Origin: Wuchereria bancrofti
Taxonomy: Eukaryota; Nematoda; Chromadorea; Rhabditida; Onchocercidae
NCBI GenBank assembly: GCA_005281725.1
Contig: SSBO01000015.1
Location: 96,382 to 160,381 of the forward strand
DNA length: 64,000 nucleotides
Reading direction: 5' to 3'
Shown here: positions 1 through 12,747 of the stretch, one piece after another
How the letters are laid out: every line of letters starts with the position of its first letter
Numbering within the stretch: the stretch's first letter is position 1
Notes under the pieces: generated by a model
The model's database searches: none
The model's input: the letters and a program-made list of their open reading frames with translations, nothing else
Told to the model about the DNA's origin: nothing
Position numbers and translations under genes: made by a program

Positions 1-1245
1 TTACGAATTCTTTAAGTTTTTCTAGAAAACATTTTTTTTTTTCTACTTGAAAGTTTTTTGAAGTCAAAAAACTCTTTTTTTAAAAAGAAATGATAAATTT
101 TTGAAAGGAAATGAAAATAAAGCTTCTTTCTTTTAAAAAAAATTTTAAATTTAAAATTTCTAAAAATCGATTTGCATTGAGAAGTTTTTTAAAAAATAAA
201 AATTAGTTATAATGTAACGTTCATTCCATCACATTTCAAACAGACAATTATCTATCCAATAAAGGCTTAATTGCATTTTTCATTCAAAAATTAGCCTAAA
301 AAAAATGTCAAAAAACTTTCAATTTGAAGCAATGTGCATTTTTGAATTAATTTTACAATTTTATTTTGAAATATAAACTGTTCAAATCAATAATTTCAAT
401 TGCTTTGATCCTATGAACGATGTTATGAACTAATCACCTTACTTTTAAGTTATTTGTCGTTGAATGATTTATGATTTGTTTTGTTCTCGGGATGACAAAA
501 CTGCAAAGTGTTAAGCAGTTAAATTTAACAATGCGTTATAATCAAACAGTGATAAAATGATAAAGTTGATCAATGATAACAGAATTTGGTTTATTAAATT
601 CAGTAACAATAAACTTTTCGTATCTTCTAGTAATGAAAATATTAGCAGTAATTATTGATATTAATAGTAAAATCAAATCCATTTGAACTTATTCTATTTT
701 CCGTTCATTTCCGTAATTTTTCAAGAAAGACAACAAAACTGAATTTGAAAAAAAAAGTTCGGAAAAGAAAAAATATATGTGTGTGTCATTTATGATAAAG
801 AGGCAATGATATCAATTTCAAAACTTTTAAATTAAATATTTCAGTTAATTCTTTTGTTACAACTCATTCTTATCTTTTTATCACATCTCAAATTATTCAC
901 TATCACTATTTATCATTTAAATGACAAAGTTCACTTAAATCATTCGTCAAAAAATTACGTAAAAACAAAGTGATAATTAATTAAAATATTAGCATTGAAC
1001 TGGTAGCAATAAAGAAATCAGTTATGATTAGTTGAATTTTAATGAATTTCAACTTATTAATCTTTCAAGTAATTTTGAATTAAATTGACAAATCGATGTC
1101 CTTTCATTATTTTAGCTATTTAATTATATCTTCAAAATGATATTCATTTTATTCATTTTCAATTAACTAATTTCTCCTTGTGTAATTTGTAAAGAAATAT
1201 AAATTAATAAATTTGCTAAATTTTTTGAACAAAATTCAATTTCAG

Positions 1246-2350
1246 TATGACGATGAGAATATTTGTCGGAGAAAATTATTCAGAACAGACGATAAAATAT
1301 TCACATTGCTAGCATTTCCAAGTTTATTTATTTCATTTAATCTTATCATCTTATCATCGTATTTATTTGCTGTTACAATGACAGAAGTAATTTAATGACA
1401 ATTTAATTTCTTAATTTTTTATTTGTTCACTAATATCTTTTCAAATGCTTTTTTTTTTAATTATAGGTCGGTGAAAGGAAAAAAAAACTTAAAGTTATTA
1501 AATTTATGTTTTGTTTGATCCTTTTTTGATAAATGTTCATTAATTGTATATTCTATAGAAATTCTCTCGGAAATTATCCTTAAATAATTTATCAAAAATA
1601 TCAATGCATCATTTGATTGAAAATATTACCATAATTTAACAAACATTACCTTTTTTTTCTGAATTTTCCGGTTAAAACTTGATGTGAGAATAATAATTGG
1701 TTTTAATTATTGGAAAATATTTTAATATTATTAAATTAACAATTTCCTCCCTCAATAGTTGTCGCCAAAATCTAAAATTACGCATAAAAAATTAAAAATT
1801 ATATTCTTATTAATTAGAAAGAATCAAATAAAAATATAAATTTTAGCAACTTTAAGTTCTTTTTTGCTAATTAATAAAAAAATGAGTGATGAAGAATCAA
1901 ATTTAAAATTAAAAAAAAAATTAACTACTCCTTGTACGTTTTTTTGCTCATTAAAGTTACCTGAATTGCAATTAATTTGTGAATTGAATTTTGAAAGATG
2001 AAAAAAATATCGTTACAGCATTAATTGAAACAACGGTACATTTTAATGAATGAAACTAAAGTTTGCAAAATTTTGCATAAAATTATTTATCATTTAAAAA
2101 GAAATAAATCACTCATTCATTACATTAAAAACGCTTTTATTGTTTATCTTTTTTTAATTTAAATTAAAATTTGTAAACAATTAAATTAATGTGTTTGGAT
2201 TTTTTCCAGGTGCGAAGTGCTTTATTAAATACAGAAGATATTATGCTTCAAGTAATGGATTCTGTATTAGTTTGTTTAGTACCAACAAATATTATGAATC
2301 GAATTTGTGCAAGCGATGCTAAAAATATACGCTATAAAAAAAATATATGA
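1246..2350 (+). CDS. 3' end of an unrecognised membrane-protein gene (partial, at least 2 exons)
   Basis: I do not recognise this protein. An exon opens after a TTTCAG acceptor (1246-1386, 47 codons, phase 0) and encodes a charged stretch (YDDENICRRKLFRTDDK) followed by one or two hydrophobic segments typical of a membrane span. A terminal exon follows a TTTCCAG acceptor (2210-2350, 46 codons plus TGA), also phase 0, containing SALLNTEDIMLQVMDSV and a basic tail. Between them lies a possible 27-nt micro-exon (1467-1493, encoding VGERKKKLK) with AG and GT borders in phase. I could not find an in-frame ATG or convincing upstream exon, so the 5' part is either further left in 1-1245 or outside the window. 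The pairing of these exons is inference from phase and strand. It could also be a decayed gene. Confidence 0.4.
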
Positions 2351-5300
2351 AAAATTGCATTGCAAAATTTAATTTAAATCATTGTTAAATTTTTTTAATT
2401 GAATTCCATTAGTTAAATTTTGATTTTTGCAAAAATTTTAAAGCAAAATTTTAAAAGATTTGATATAAAAATGAAACCAAAGTATAATGAATGTGCATAT
2501 TATTAGTGTAATAATCCGATTTTCTGCTTTTGCAATAATTCCAAGTTTTTTTTTTTAAAAAAAAAAGATGCAAAATTAAATAATTCCATGGCTGATGGAT
2601 ATATTTCATTATTCCGACCTATAAATACACCAACAAAACATTAATATGCATCATTTTGCTATTTTGCAATGTTAACTTTAAAATTATTAGTGAAGTTTAA
2701 AAAAAACCTAAATAAACATCCATTTTTAGCTTGCAGTTTTTTTTTTTTTTTGTAAAATTTACTTTTTAATGATTAAGAAAAAACTTAAAATTCTTCTTTA
2801 AACTACCAATTTTTATTTTTTTAACTTAAACTTTTTTCATACTGTAAATTTTATTATTTGACAATTCTATAAAATCTCAAATTCGCATTAGATTGTGGAA
2901 GAGATATTTCTATCATTTATTTCAATCTAACTTTTTTTTTGGAAAAAGAATTGAGATATACTTTTGAAATTAAATAAAACTTTATATTCTTGTGACAAAT
3001 TTAAGTCATAATTGCAATTAATTCCTATCAACAAATGCTTCTTTATATAAACATAAAATTTTATTTTTAACAATTTAAGAAGTATTTCATAAGATCGATT
3101 GAAATTGTGAAAAGGCGAATTTTAAATTTTATGATTACTAAACTATTCCACAATATTTCAAGTAGTATGAAGTAATTTTTAACTGGATAACTGCTAATAA
3201 TTACGGTTTGAATTGCAAATTTTGGTCTACTAATTGAAGCAAATTTGTTTATTTGATTTTAACAAATTAATTGCGACTGATTTAGAGTGAATAATTTTCT
3301 TAAGTGACTTCATTTAATTTTTCACTCAGAAAACTCAATAAAACAGAACAACTGGCAGGTATCAGTCTTTTCAGGAAATCATATCTCAAAAACCTGATTT
3401 ACAATTGTCATGTTATTTGTGCTGATTAACCAAGCAGTTTCAGTAGTTTTTCAGAAATTCTTGCTGTCTGATTAGCATTATCTATTATCACTGAGTGATA
3501 AAATCTAAATAATTAGTTGATAAAACTGAAAAATTGTAATTTTGTAGAATAAACTAATAAATTTAAATGATAAATATGTTGAGAAATTGTAGTTCTTAAG
3601 CATGAAATTACTTTACCAGCTGATAAGGATGTAATCAATTAAGGTCACTTTTTCCTTTTTTTTTTATTACAGTTCTTTCCTGTTTTTTTTCTTCAATTTG
3701 TCTTTTCAGTGATAAATTTAGGAAGGTTATTGATAAAATAATCAAATATGAACAACAGAAATTAACTTAACCGGAAAATGTGTGCAAAAATTTTTTTTAA
3801 TCATGAACCGAGTACACCTACAATTAACCTGTTCGTTGTTAAAGTTATCGTAATTTTCTTTTTTTTTTATTTAAATTAGTTCTGTTGTAGTCCTCAATTT
3901 GTTGAATTAATTGATGCAAATCGATTGTAAAAAATACATGCCACAAACATTTGTGAAAGATAGGCAAATGAAATTAAATGATCCAGAAAGAAAAGCATTT
4001 ATACAAATTTTTAAGAAGAATTTCGATCTATTCAATCGTTCAGTTTTTTTTCTTTAATTTTTTTTTAATTCCATCAAATTCTTTTCAATGATTCTTGCTG
4101 TTTTATTATAAATATGGCAGCAAATCTTGTTGAATAGATGAATTTTTTCGCCTTTTTCTCTTTTGCACTGATATTTTTGATCTTAATTAACGATTACAAA
4201 ATTATCAGTATCATATCATCATGAAACTGATTTTTTTAAATCAATCATTTTGACTTAGATAGTAGCACAAGTATTACCAATAATTTCTTAAGCAGAGATT
4301 TTTTCAGCTTTTGAGAGAAATTCCTTCTCTTATTATTATTTTACTGAAAAGTAATAATAATAATGATAATCACTAATCACTGATAAATAACACTGATAAA
4401 GCGAATAGCAGTAGTGATAAGAATTTAAATGACTTAACTAATCGAATTTAGGTATAAAATAGAATAGCTCATAAATACAGCATAATTTAAAAAAAAAAAG
4501 TTATGTAATTCAATTTCTAGCTATATTGAATAATTCGATTCAAAATATAAATCTTTTTTTAATTTACAAAAATTGCGAATAACAAATAATAGTTTAGCAA
4601 AAAATTTTGATAAAATTTACTAACTGATAACATTTCTCTTTTTTGTCAAATGTTTTGCATTGAATTATCAATTTTGTTTTTAAAAGAAGGAACTTTTATC
4701 CACGAATGAATGCTTATTAAGCAGTCCCTTCAATTATTTCTTTTAAAATACTTGAAATTCAAATTTTATCAAAATTTTGTATACGATTTAATATGTTTAA
4801 CGTTTGTTTTTATTTTTGATATTGAAAAATATTTAATTCCAAGTCAGATTTAACTTTTTAATTAATGCGATCAGTTTTTTATGATAGACTAAATGGACTT
4901 TATATATTACATATTTTGATTTTTAATATAATATATCATTAATACATTATAGTTAGTAATTTTTATTCCAAATTTCATTCTTTATGCTAATAGAAATCTT
5001 AATTTTTTCATACTAAAAGTTACTGATACTATCTTTAATCACTCTCTCTTAAAGTATATTTTATCAGATAACATAATTTTTTAATACTTTTTGTGGTGAT
5101 AATTAACAAAATTAGAATTGCATATTTTATTTTAATAAAATTATTACTTAAAAAAAATTTTAAGAAATAATTTGAGATCTATATATGAATATAATATCAT
5201 ATGTATACAGGGTCAAAGTTCAATAATGCGACATTACAATGTTTGCAATATTTCATTAAATAAGCATTTTAGAGTTTAAATTCATTATTACACTTTTACA

Positions 5301-7463
5301 TAGCACAAATACTACCATAAAAAGATCAAACAAAAAAGGAATTACAATTAAATATGAAAATATATTTAAAAATTCTTTCACGTACTATTTAATTTTATCT
5401 TTCTTTTACGTTATCATTCAATTCAACCAAAAGTTATACAAAAAAAAATGAATGAATGTTATATGCTTCATTGGACATATACCGATAATTTAGAGTGTCA
5501 CAAACTTGTAACATTTTTAAAAATATTAAAGTGAAAAAAAAAAAAGCAAACGAAAGAAAGAGAAAAAGAGTTAATGGAAATAAATATTTTAGTTTTGATT
5601 TTACTCACATTTTTTTTTACTCCTTTATTGTTGTTATAACTAAATTTACTTAAACAATTTCAATATTTTTTGTTGGATAATTACACTAATTATAGTTTTT
5701 TTCTTAGCAAATTAAATTTGAATTTGCCAAGAAACGAATAATAAACAAATTGTTGATAAATAATTTCTATGCTTATAAGCTGATGATAATTACAAAAAAA
5801 AATGGTTAAACTAATTGATTTCGCTATTATTCTGCAAAATTATATATTAAAATGATAAACAATTTTATTGAAAGTAAACAAATTTGTAGTGAAACGAATG
5901 ATAAAATATTTTTGTACCATTAACCAATTGTAAATAAATTATTTTTCTTAATGAAATAATTAAATTTTGGTTTCTCTCTTTTTTTGCTTCTTTAATATTT
6001 TATTTTTTCACTTTAAAATGTTTTTTTTTAAACCGACAAAATTTGTTTTAGCAATACCATTCAAATATTTCCTCGTTAAATATTGTAATTGAAGAAATGA
6101 AACTTTAAAATTAATGGAACTAATTTCATGAAAAGTTTGCTATATAAAAACCAAAATTTTTTTAAATATTAAAATAAATGTTTTTGTTACTTGAATTTGC
6201 GAAAATTTGAAAATTTTCTGTTCTTTTATCAGAATTAATTTGATTCTTTTCCCCTTTTTTTTTCAGAGTTAATTTTTATACCATTAAAAATAAGCATTTT
6301 TAAATTGAAATAAACGCTATTAAATTTTTCAGTTTTAATGATATTTTTTTTTACTTTTTAATAAAAATTTTGTTAGAAATGGAATTCTTTTTTACAATTT
6401 GATGAATTCTCTAATTATTGTTGATTTTGGTTGAAATGAAAGAGAAATCCTAATTATCAAGTATTACGGATTTGATCCATTTACTTAATAAGATTCTGCT
6501 GTGCACTCAATCAAGAATGATAGAACTAGATTTTCTCAATCTTAGAACTTTCTGTTTCTCTTCCTTTTTTTTTTTCAATTCAAAATTTGATAAATACCAA
6601 ATTTAATTGCCGATTTAGTGAACCGACGAGTAACCCAAAAAGGATAATGAAAGGGTCAATAATGTTGTTTTTTAATTTAGTTCATTCTACTGTTTGATGT
6701 CATTTGTTTATTATTCTATTATCAAAAATATATTACACTGATTTATCATTGATCATTCAATAAGATTCTATTATTATTGTTGTTGTTGTTTATTGTTGTT
6801 TATTGTTGCTGTTGTCGTTATAATACTTGTTTTTATTGATTTTCCAACTGATCTTTAATTTGCTGCTTCTATTATGATTTTAATAAAATAGAATTCATGA
6901 GGCATATTTTATTTCATTTTTATTCTTCATTAAGTAGTTCAATACCAACACTTCATATCTGATCTGCACAGGTATGTTGGAATAAGTCTAAAGATTGCTT
7001 ATTCATGACAAATTACAATAAAAGATTTAACTAATTTAAATCTAAACCTATCACATTTTCCAAAAATGCAAGTAGCATTGATTAATTTTTTTTTATTTAG
7101 TAAATCTGAAATTGTAATTTTTATCATATAAATAATTGCGCACAGTGGGAAAAAAATTTGAAATGAAATTATTTTGACAACAATTTAAATAAATTCTTAC
7201 ACTGTATGCGAACAGTTCAGGTTTAGTCAGTAAATGTTTTTTAGAGCATTTTCCTTCTTTATTCCTCAAAATAATAATTTGTAAAAAAAAGTTTAATTCC
7301 TACTATTTGATTATCATTTCAATGATGATATCTTTTGATGATTGTTCATTAGATTAAATTTGTTTAGCTAGAAATTTGCAAACTGTAATTGCAGTCGCAA
7401 AATTTTAATTAATTTTTTAACAAAAACAAAACAAAGAGGAAAAATTACAGGTAAAATAAAATT
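2351..7463. other. Intergenic, AT-rich, upstream of collagen A
   Basis: No exon-like stretch was seen on either strand. It holds many homopolymer A and T runs, a (TTG)n-like patch near 6775-6815, and many TGATAA/TTATCA motifs. It probably contains the upstream control region of collagen A. Confidence 0.5.
4381..4420 (+). promoter_or_regulatory. Cluster of three TGATAA (GATA-factor) motifs
   Basis: TGATAA occurs at 4381, 4394 and 4415, three copies in 40 bp. TGATAA is the extended site preferred by nematode ELT GATA factors, several of which drive hypodermal collagen genes. The cluster is about 3 kb upstream of collagen A. The whole window is AT-rich and TGATAA is common in it, so a regulatory role is only a suggestion. 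Confidence 0.25.
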
Positions 7464-8883
7464 ATGATATATAAGGAACGAGCAATTAGGGATAATAAAT
7501 TACAACAAGAAGCGAATCATTTACGTCGGATAGCATTTTGTGGTGTAACAATGTCAACCGCAGCAACCTTGCTATGTGTCATATCGGTTCCAATGTTTTA
7601 TAATTATTTGCAACATATGCAATCAATGATGGAAGATGAAATAGAATTTTGTCGATTAAGGTCAGATCATATTTGGCGTGAAATAATCCGTACACAGGTA
7701 TTTTTTTTATCAATTTTATCAAATACAAATTATTAAATATACATTGTAAGCCAGTTAATATTGATATCATCCATTAAATAGTCCAATTTCAATATTTGTT
7801 TAAGTCTTTTGATATAATTAGAAATGGAAAAATAGTAAATGCTTACTTTGGCAATTAATTACTCTATGAAAATGGAAAATTTTAACTGAAAATGAAATAA
7901 TAAAAATAACGTATCGTTGGAATGTTTATGAACATATAGAATTAATTAGTTACGAGAGTTTAAGGTTAATTGTGGTTTAAAGAGATTTTATAATTTTTCA
8001 ACATACGAAAAAAAAAGTTAGTCAATTTTTATTAATTTAGTATCTTGCAAAGTTAACTGGAACAATACGAATAAAGCGATCAGATATAGCAGATTCTGAT
8101 GCAAATAACGTGATTCATAAACGAAATAAGTATGAAACTATTACGGCTTGCTGCGGATGTGGAATTTCTCCACCTGGACTACCTGGACTTCCAGGATTAG
8201 ACGGTAAAGATGGCGCAGATGGTAAGGCAGGGAAACCAGGAAAAGACGCTCCAGATGCTGCTAATATTCAACCTCTTAATATACCGCTTGTAAGATTAAT
8301 GTTTTCACAATAATTTTTAGAGATCCGTTTCGAGATGATTGCTAATATGATGCTTAATTTTAGGAATGGTGCTTTGATTGTGAAGATGGTCCACCAGGTC
8401 CAGCTGGTAAACCTGGACCTAAAGGTCCACCTGGAAAACCAGGACTAACTGGATTTGCAGCTGAAGATGGACGACGAGGTCCTCCAGGACCACAGGGTCA
8501 GATCGGGCCTCCTGGTACACCTGGAGTACCTGGTAAGTGATTATTATAAAAAAGATAACACCACACGAAGAAAACTTGCATTTTAATCATTCATTTAAGG
8601 AATCAAAGGACCACCAGGAGTGCCAGGTCGAATAATCGAGAAGGAGCAACCAAGAGGACCACCAGGCCTAGTAGGTCAACCTGGATTACCTGGAAGACCA
8701 GGTTTTCGAGGTTTTCCGGGTGCACCAGGGACAACTGGTCCACCTGGGCAGCCAGGAAACGCTGGTAAAGATGGTACACCTGGTAAACCTGGAGTACCTG
8801 GTAGTTTGGGTCCAGCTGGTACATATGGTATAACGGGAACCTGTGATCACTGTCCACAACCACGAACAGCTCCTGGATATTAA
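7464..8883 (+). CDS. Nematode cuticle collagen A (4 exons, 311 aa)
   Basis: Structural collagen secreted by the hypodermis and assembled into cuticle. Exons: 7464-7697, 8041-8289, 8364-8532 and 8600-8883; phases 0, 0 and 1 join cleanly and give 311 residues, a normal size for the family. Residues about 20-75 are the nematode cuticle collagen N-terminal domain, with one transmembrane/signal-anchor segment (about 25-47) and a Phe-Tyr-Asn-Tyr-Leu motif. R88-I-K-R91 fits the RxxR proprotein-convertase site (BLI-4 type). A cysteine knot (CCGCG) precedes the first Gly-X-Y block, WCFDC separates blocks, and the protein ends CDHCP...APGY. The Gly-X-Y blocks use mostly GGT/GGA and CCA/CCT. The same domain order as collagen B, 11 kb away, indicates paralogs. 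I cannot assign a specific named collagen. A possible trans-splice acceptor ends at 7451. Confidence 0.93.
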
Positions 8884-10781
8884 TTTGATAAAAATTGCAA
8901 AATTGTGTATTGAATATTCCCTTTCGTAAAATCCCCTGAAATGTGCTGGGAATACAGTATTTTCCATTATAATTAATTAAATTTATTTTAAATCATTTAA
9001 TATTTAACTTATAATTGATATGATTTAAAGGAAGAAAAACAAATAAAAAGCAAAAAGAAATGATTTTTTACAGCATTAACAACCGATGATAAGAGTTGAT
9101 ATTGAGATAACAGTACAAATTTGCTGCAAAATTTCATTATTGTTGATCTCTGACCTTCCTAAGTTTTGTCCTTATATTACTCTTTAAAATTTAATGTACT
9201 CCGCTTTTTATCATTTACTTTCATTATTATCTCTATATTATGTGTTTAATTTTTATTAAAAATTAATTTAAAAAAAAAACAAAAATAGTGATTTTCTCTT
9301 TTATCAAATTTATTACTCGAATGAAGTTATAGTTATGATTCTAAAAGAGTGTGTTTGAATTTAATTTCAATCCTTCAAATGTTCTTTCCTTTAGCTTTGA
9401 ACGGTGATAAATAACATTTTAAAAATTTCATTGACAATCTTTGATGTAATACTTTTCTTCCGTTACTCTTACTTTATTCTTAATGAGTAAAAATATGGAA
9501 AAAGTAAGATCTGTTTTGTTAAATTCTGTCTTTTATATATTTCATATGAATATTCTATATATATTAATTTCATATGTTTTTCTAGATAACGTTGAAATTT
9601 GCTTCAGATTTATTTTGATCAGAGTATTGTAGGATTTTTGGTTTACTGAGAGAAATCCAGAAATTTCCTGATGGTATGTCAAAAACCTGTTGTTCTTCTC
9701 CCATAACAAGAATTATGGCGTATTTTCCGATTTGCGAAATCAATGATTGCTGTTAATGGGAATTTCCGAATTTTACTGTGTTGTGTCATTGGTAAATGAT
9801 TTTTTTCTCTTTTTTTTTGGAATAGTCCTTGAATTTAATTTCCGAATAACTTCACTTTCCTTTTGCATTTTTTTTTTTGAAAATTTTGGAATTGTGTTTG
9901 TTATTGTTATTCAACCAATCTGTTTCATAGTATGTTTTTTTTGGAAAGTATTAGCCATTTTAATTTTATGCTTTTCCCTTCCCGTTTATTTGTTTTGGAG
10001 ATATTCCTTTCCGAATTCGTATATGAAAACTGGAAATAATACCATCATTATCCGACGCTGCAGCTTTCAAAGAGTTTATGATTACCTGTTCAATAGTGAA
10101 ATCATGGATTAGTTCATTTCAAAACAATTTTTTATTTCATTAAAATTTAGTGAAAAGAAATTAAGTGCTGCGGTCATCCGAGCTAATGGATTAGATCATT
10201 TTGCAACTGATCCTTGGACATATATATGACATATTGCATTAAGTATTAAATAATAGTACACGTTGCGCGTCATAAAGTGTCAATAATAGGACACGTTGCA
10301 CGTCAGCAGTAAGTCTTCTTGAACTACTACTATGATTTATTTGGCGAACTCTCATTTGACTTTCATTTGGTTAATGAAGCGAAGAGTAAGTGCACGTATT
10401 TTTTGATCACAGTATTTTTTTCTTCATGAAATTGGATTAGTTTAAACTAACTTCGAAAAGGTGGAAAAAAAAATTTAAAGGAATTTATTATTTTAGCCAA
10501 TTATACAAAAAGCAAGTTTCACCCCAAAGAATATAAATCTCTTTTGCAAACAGCAAAGCATTGATTGATGGTAGTATTGAAAGAAACAAAATTGAACTTC
10601 TTCACTGGGATGAATACAATTTTTTTTTTCTAAAGATAGTAGTAGTTGTGAATAAGTAAAATTGTAGGAAAAAATTACATAAGTAAATAAAGAGAAATGC
10701 AATGTAAGTAGCAGGTAAGTATGCATATTACTGGGTAAAGCTCAGGTTACTTTATAAATAAGATGCATACAGAAATTTCTT

Positions 10782-10812
<31 letters not shown>

Positions 10813-11162
10813 AACAACCCTAAATTATATCCTTTTTTATTTACTATATCCCTTAAATGTTTTTTAATCATAATTATTGTTTTCGGGTTTTCGGAGAGCT
10901 TTGACACAAATGTTTATCATATGCGACAGTATTCTCAGTAGTGCCGAATTGTGCTCTATATGCAAATGAATAAGTTCAAGCTCTGCTTCCACATTGCTCA
11001 GATTACCTTTAATCTGAAAATATTTCATAAAGCTAAAGTTTTAATAAAATTTATAAATCGGTTTAATAAGCTTCATGTTTTCCTGCAATTTTACGTTAAC
11101 ATTATTCATCATTCGATTAGGAAGTGCTCTAAATTAAGTTGAATTTATGAAGTAACTTCAAC
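8884..11162. other. Intergenic between collagen A and the RING gene
   Basis: A 121-codon open frame at 9747-10112 (+) is very Phe-rich, reads through T-runs and lacks splice context or any family resemblance, so I treat it as chance. A short direct repeat lies at 10251-10305 and an A-run at 10780-10805. Nothing else is supported. Confidence 0.5.
10251..10305. repeat. Two 22-bp direct repeats, 33 bp apart
   Basis: Copies at 10251-10272 and 10284-10305 match at 20 of 22 positions and share the core ACACGTTGC followed by G/A and CGTCA. The sequence is notably GC-richer than its surroundings. It resembles a duplicated protein-binding site, but no factor is identified. Confidence 0.7.
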
Positions 11163-11169
11163 TTAATTT
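11131..11169. repeat. Perfect 13-bp inverted repeat at the 3' end of the RING gene
   Basis: AAATTAAGTTGAA at 11131-11143 is the exact reverse complement of 11157-11169, leaving a 13-bp loop. The right arm contains the RING gene's TAA stop (11163-11165, minus strand), so the hairpin would form in the mRNA just at and after the stop codon. Confidence 0.75.
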
Positions 11170-12747
11170 TGATAACGATAATCCATTTGTTTGAAATATT
11201 GTAGAATGTTATAGAGAGAAACCTCATTTATTAGTAAAGCTGCTTCTTCCATCGTTAAGCTTCTGTCATCTTTCTCGCGGATATCAAGAAATACACGCGG
11301 AATAATATTATTTTCTCGTGTCACTTCGTCACATACCGGACATTTGTGATTATTCTGCAAATTGTCACAGCTTATTACTGTCATAATAATTTCTTAGTTT
11401 GAGTCAAACTTTTTTTTGATCATTGGATTAACACACATTGATGCTATCTGCAACTCACTTGAATTTTTTGTAAAATACATTCATGATGAAATGTATGACC
11501 GCAACGCAATGCGGCAATTTCGTTGAATTGAAGATTCTTCAAGCAAACTGTGCATTGTATTTCTTCGTTTGCAATTTTTAACTCGAATTCTTTCATCTCT
11601 TCGAAAAGCCAAACCTTAATTATATTAAATTAATTATATCAAAGAAAAAAAAAATGTCTTGTCTTCTGTTTGAGGTTAATTTAGGCTAACTGTTGCGTTT
11701 TACAATTTATAATATATAAATAAATTAAAACAAAAAAAACAGTTATATAATTTATTTACATATTTTTGAGGTATAAATTTACTAAAATTGTCGTCTTATC
11801 TGCGATTAGCTAAAAGTAATAACTTTTATTTTTTATTAATGATTTTGCTGGGTATGTTATGATGTATGCTGCAAACAACGCTACACAATTAAAATCAAAA
11901 TATACCAATTTAATTCTTCGAAATATGTATGAACCGTGTAATTCCGGCTGATAGAGACGAAATCTGATAGCATCGCGAATCTAAAATAATGATTGTGACA
12001 AAAAAAAGAAATTCCAGTTTGATAACATAAACAAAATAAAGTTCACAAATTCAGTGGATTATCTGATATTTACTAAAATCACACTTGCTGGTACCAATTT
12101 CCATGAAGCTTTGATCGATAAATTTCTTCAGTTATTCAAACAGTTCTAAGACAATCCACAAATTATATAATAAATTTCATTTTCTAATTATTTTTTATAA
12201 TTAAATGAATTGAAATAAAAATGAAACCATTTTCAGTAATCCCATTTCATAATAAGCTCTGAAATTGGGATTGTCCTTTACAATTCGAAATGATAATAAG
12301 CCGACCATATTTTTTGCATCTATTTGTATTCGACATACTGGGCAATGAATTCGATTCTGGAAATTGAAAGAAATTTTATCAAATTTCGTAGAAAATAATT
12401 TGCTAAAAAGTAGCAAATGATGGATATCGTTCAACTATTGACTGAATCGTAAATTAAGCAAATGAACAAAGTACTAAAAAATTAGGAAAATATTACTATG
12501 ACTGAATATTAAAATTAAGAATGCAAAAATTGAAAGCATTACTGAAGACGAAAGTAAAAGTATAATAAAGGTAGAGAATAAAGTTTGATTAATTGAAATT
12601 GAAAACATGATTAAATGATAATAAGCATACTTTCATCCATTCCCAAATACAAAAGAAATGAAATGTGTGACCACAACATAGTGCCGAAAGTTCGTTGTAA
12701 TTAGCGGTCGCAAAACATATGGCACAATGAGGTCTTGGTAGCTTCAT
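11163..12747 (-). CDS. Protein with two TRAIP-like RING-H2 fingers, probable E3 ubiquitin ligase (~6 exons)
   Basis: Exons, 5' to 3' on the minus strand: 12631-12747 (ATG), 12228-12356, about 12085-12125, 11906-11980, 11459-11614, 11163-11354; about 236 residues. Two RINGs share the spacing C-x2-C-x13-C-x-H-x2-H-x2-C-x10-C-x2-C: the first CAIC...CGHTFHFFC...CPVCRIQ, the second CTVC...CGHTFHHEC...CPVC. The CGHTFH and CP-CRIQ motifs resemble TRAIP (NOPO/TRUL-1), an E3 acting in DNA replication and repair; ordinary TRAIP has one RING, and no long coiled coil is visible here. A TTTTTACAG acceptor just before the ATG suggests trans-splicing. The exon at 12085-12125 fits the coding sense of its 3' neighbour but is out of phase with the exon before it, so that joint is unresolved. 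Two adjacent single-RING genes are the alternative. Confidence 0.75.

Noticed and set aside
8603..8967. Minus-strand frames over collagen A (and 20867-21337 over collagen B)
   Set aside because: Complementary-strand shadows of the Gly-X-Y coding repeats.
9747..10112. 121-codon open frame (+)
   Set aside because: Phe/Ile-rich translation of T-runs, no splice signals, no domain, no start context.
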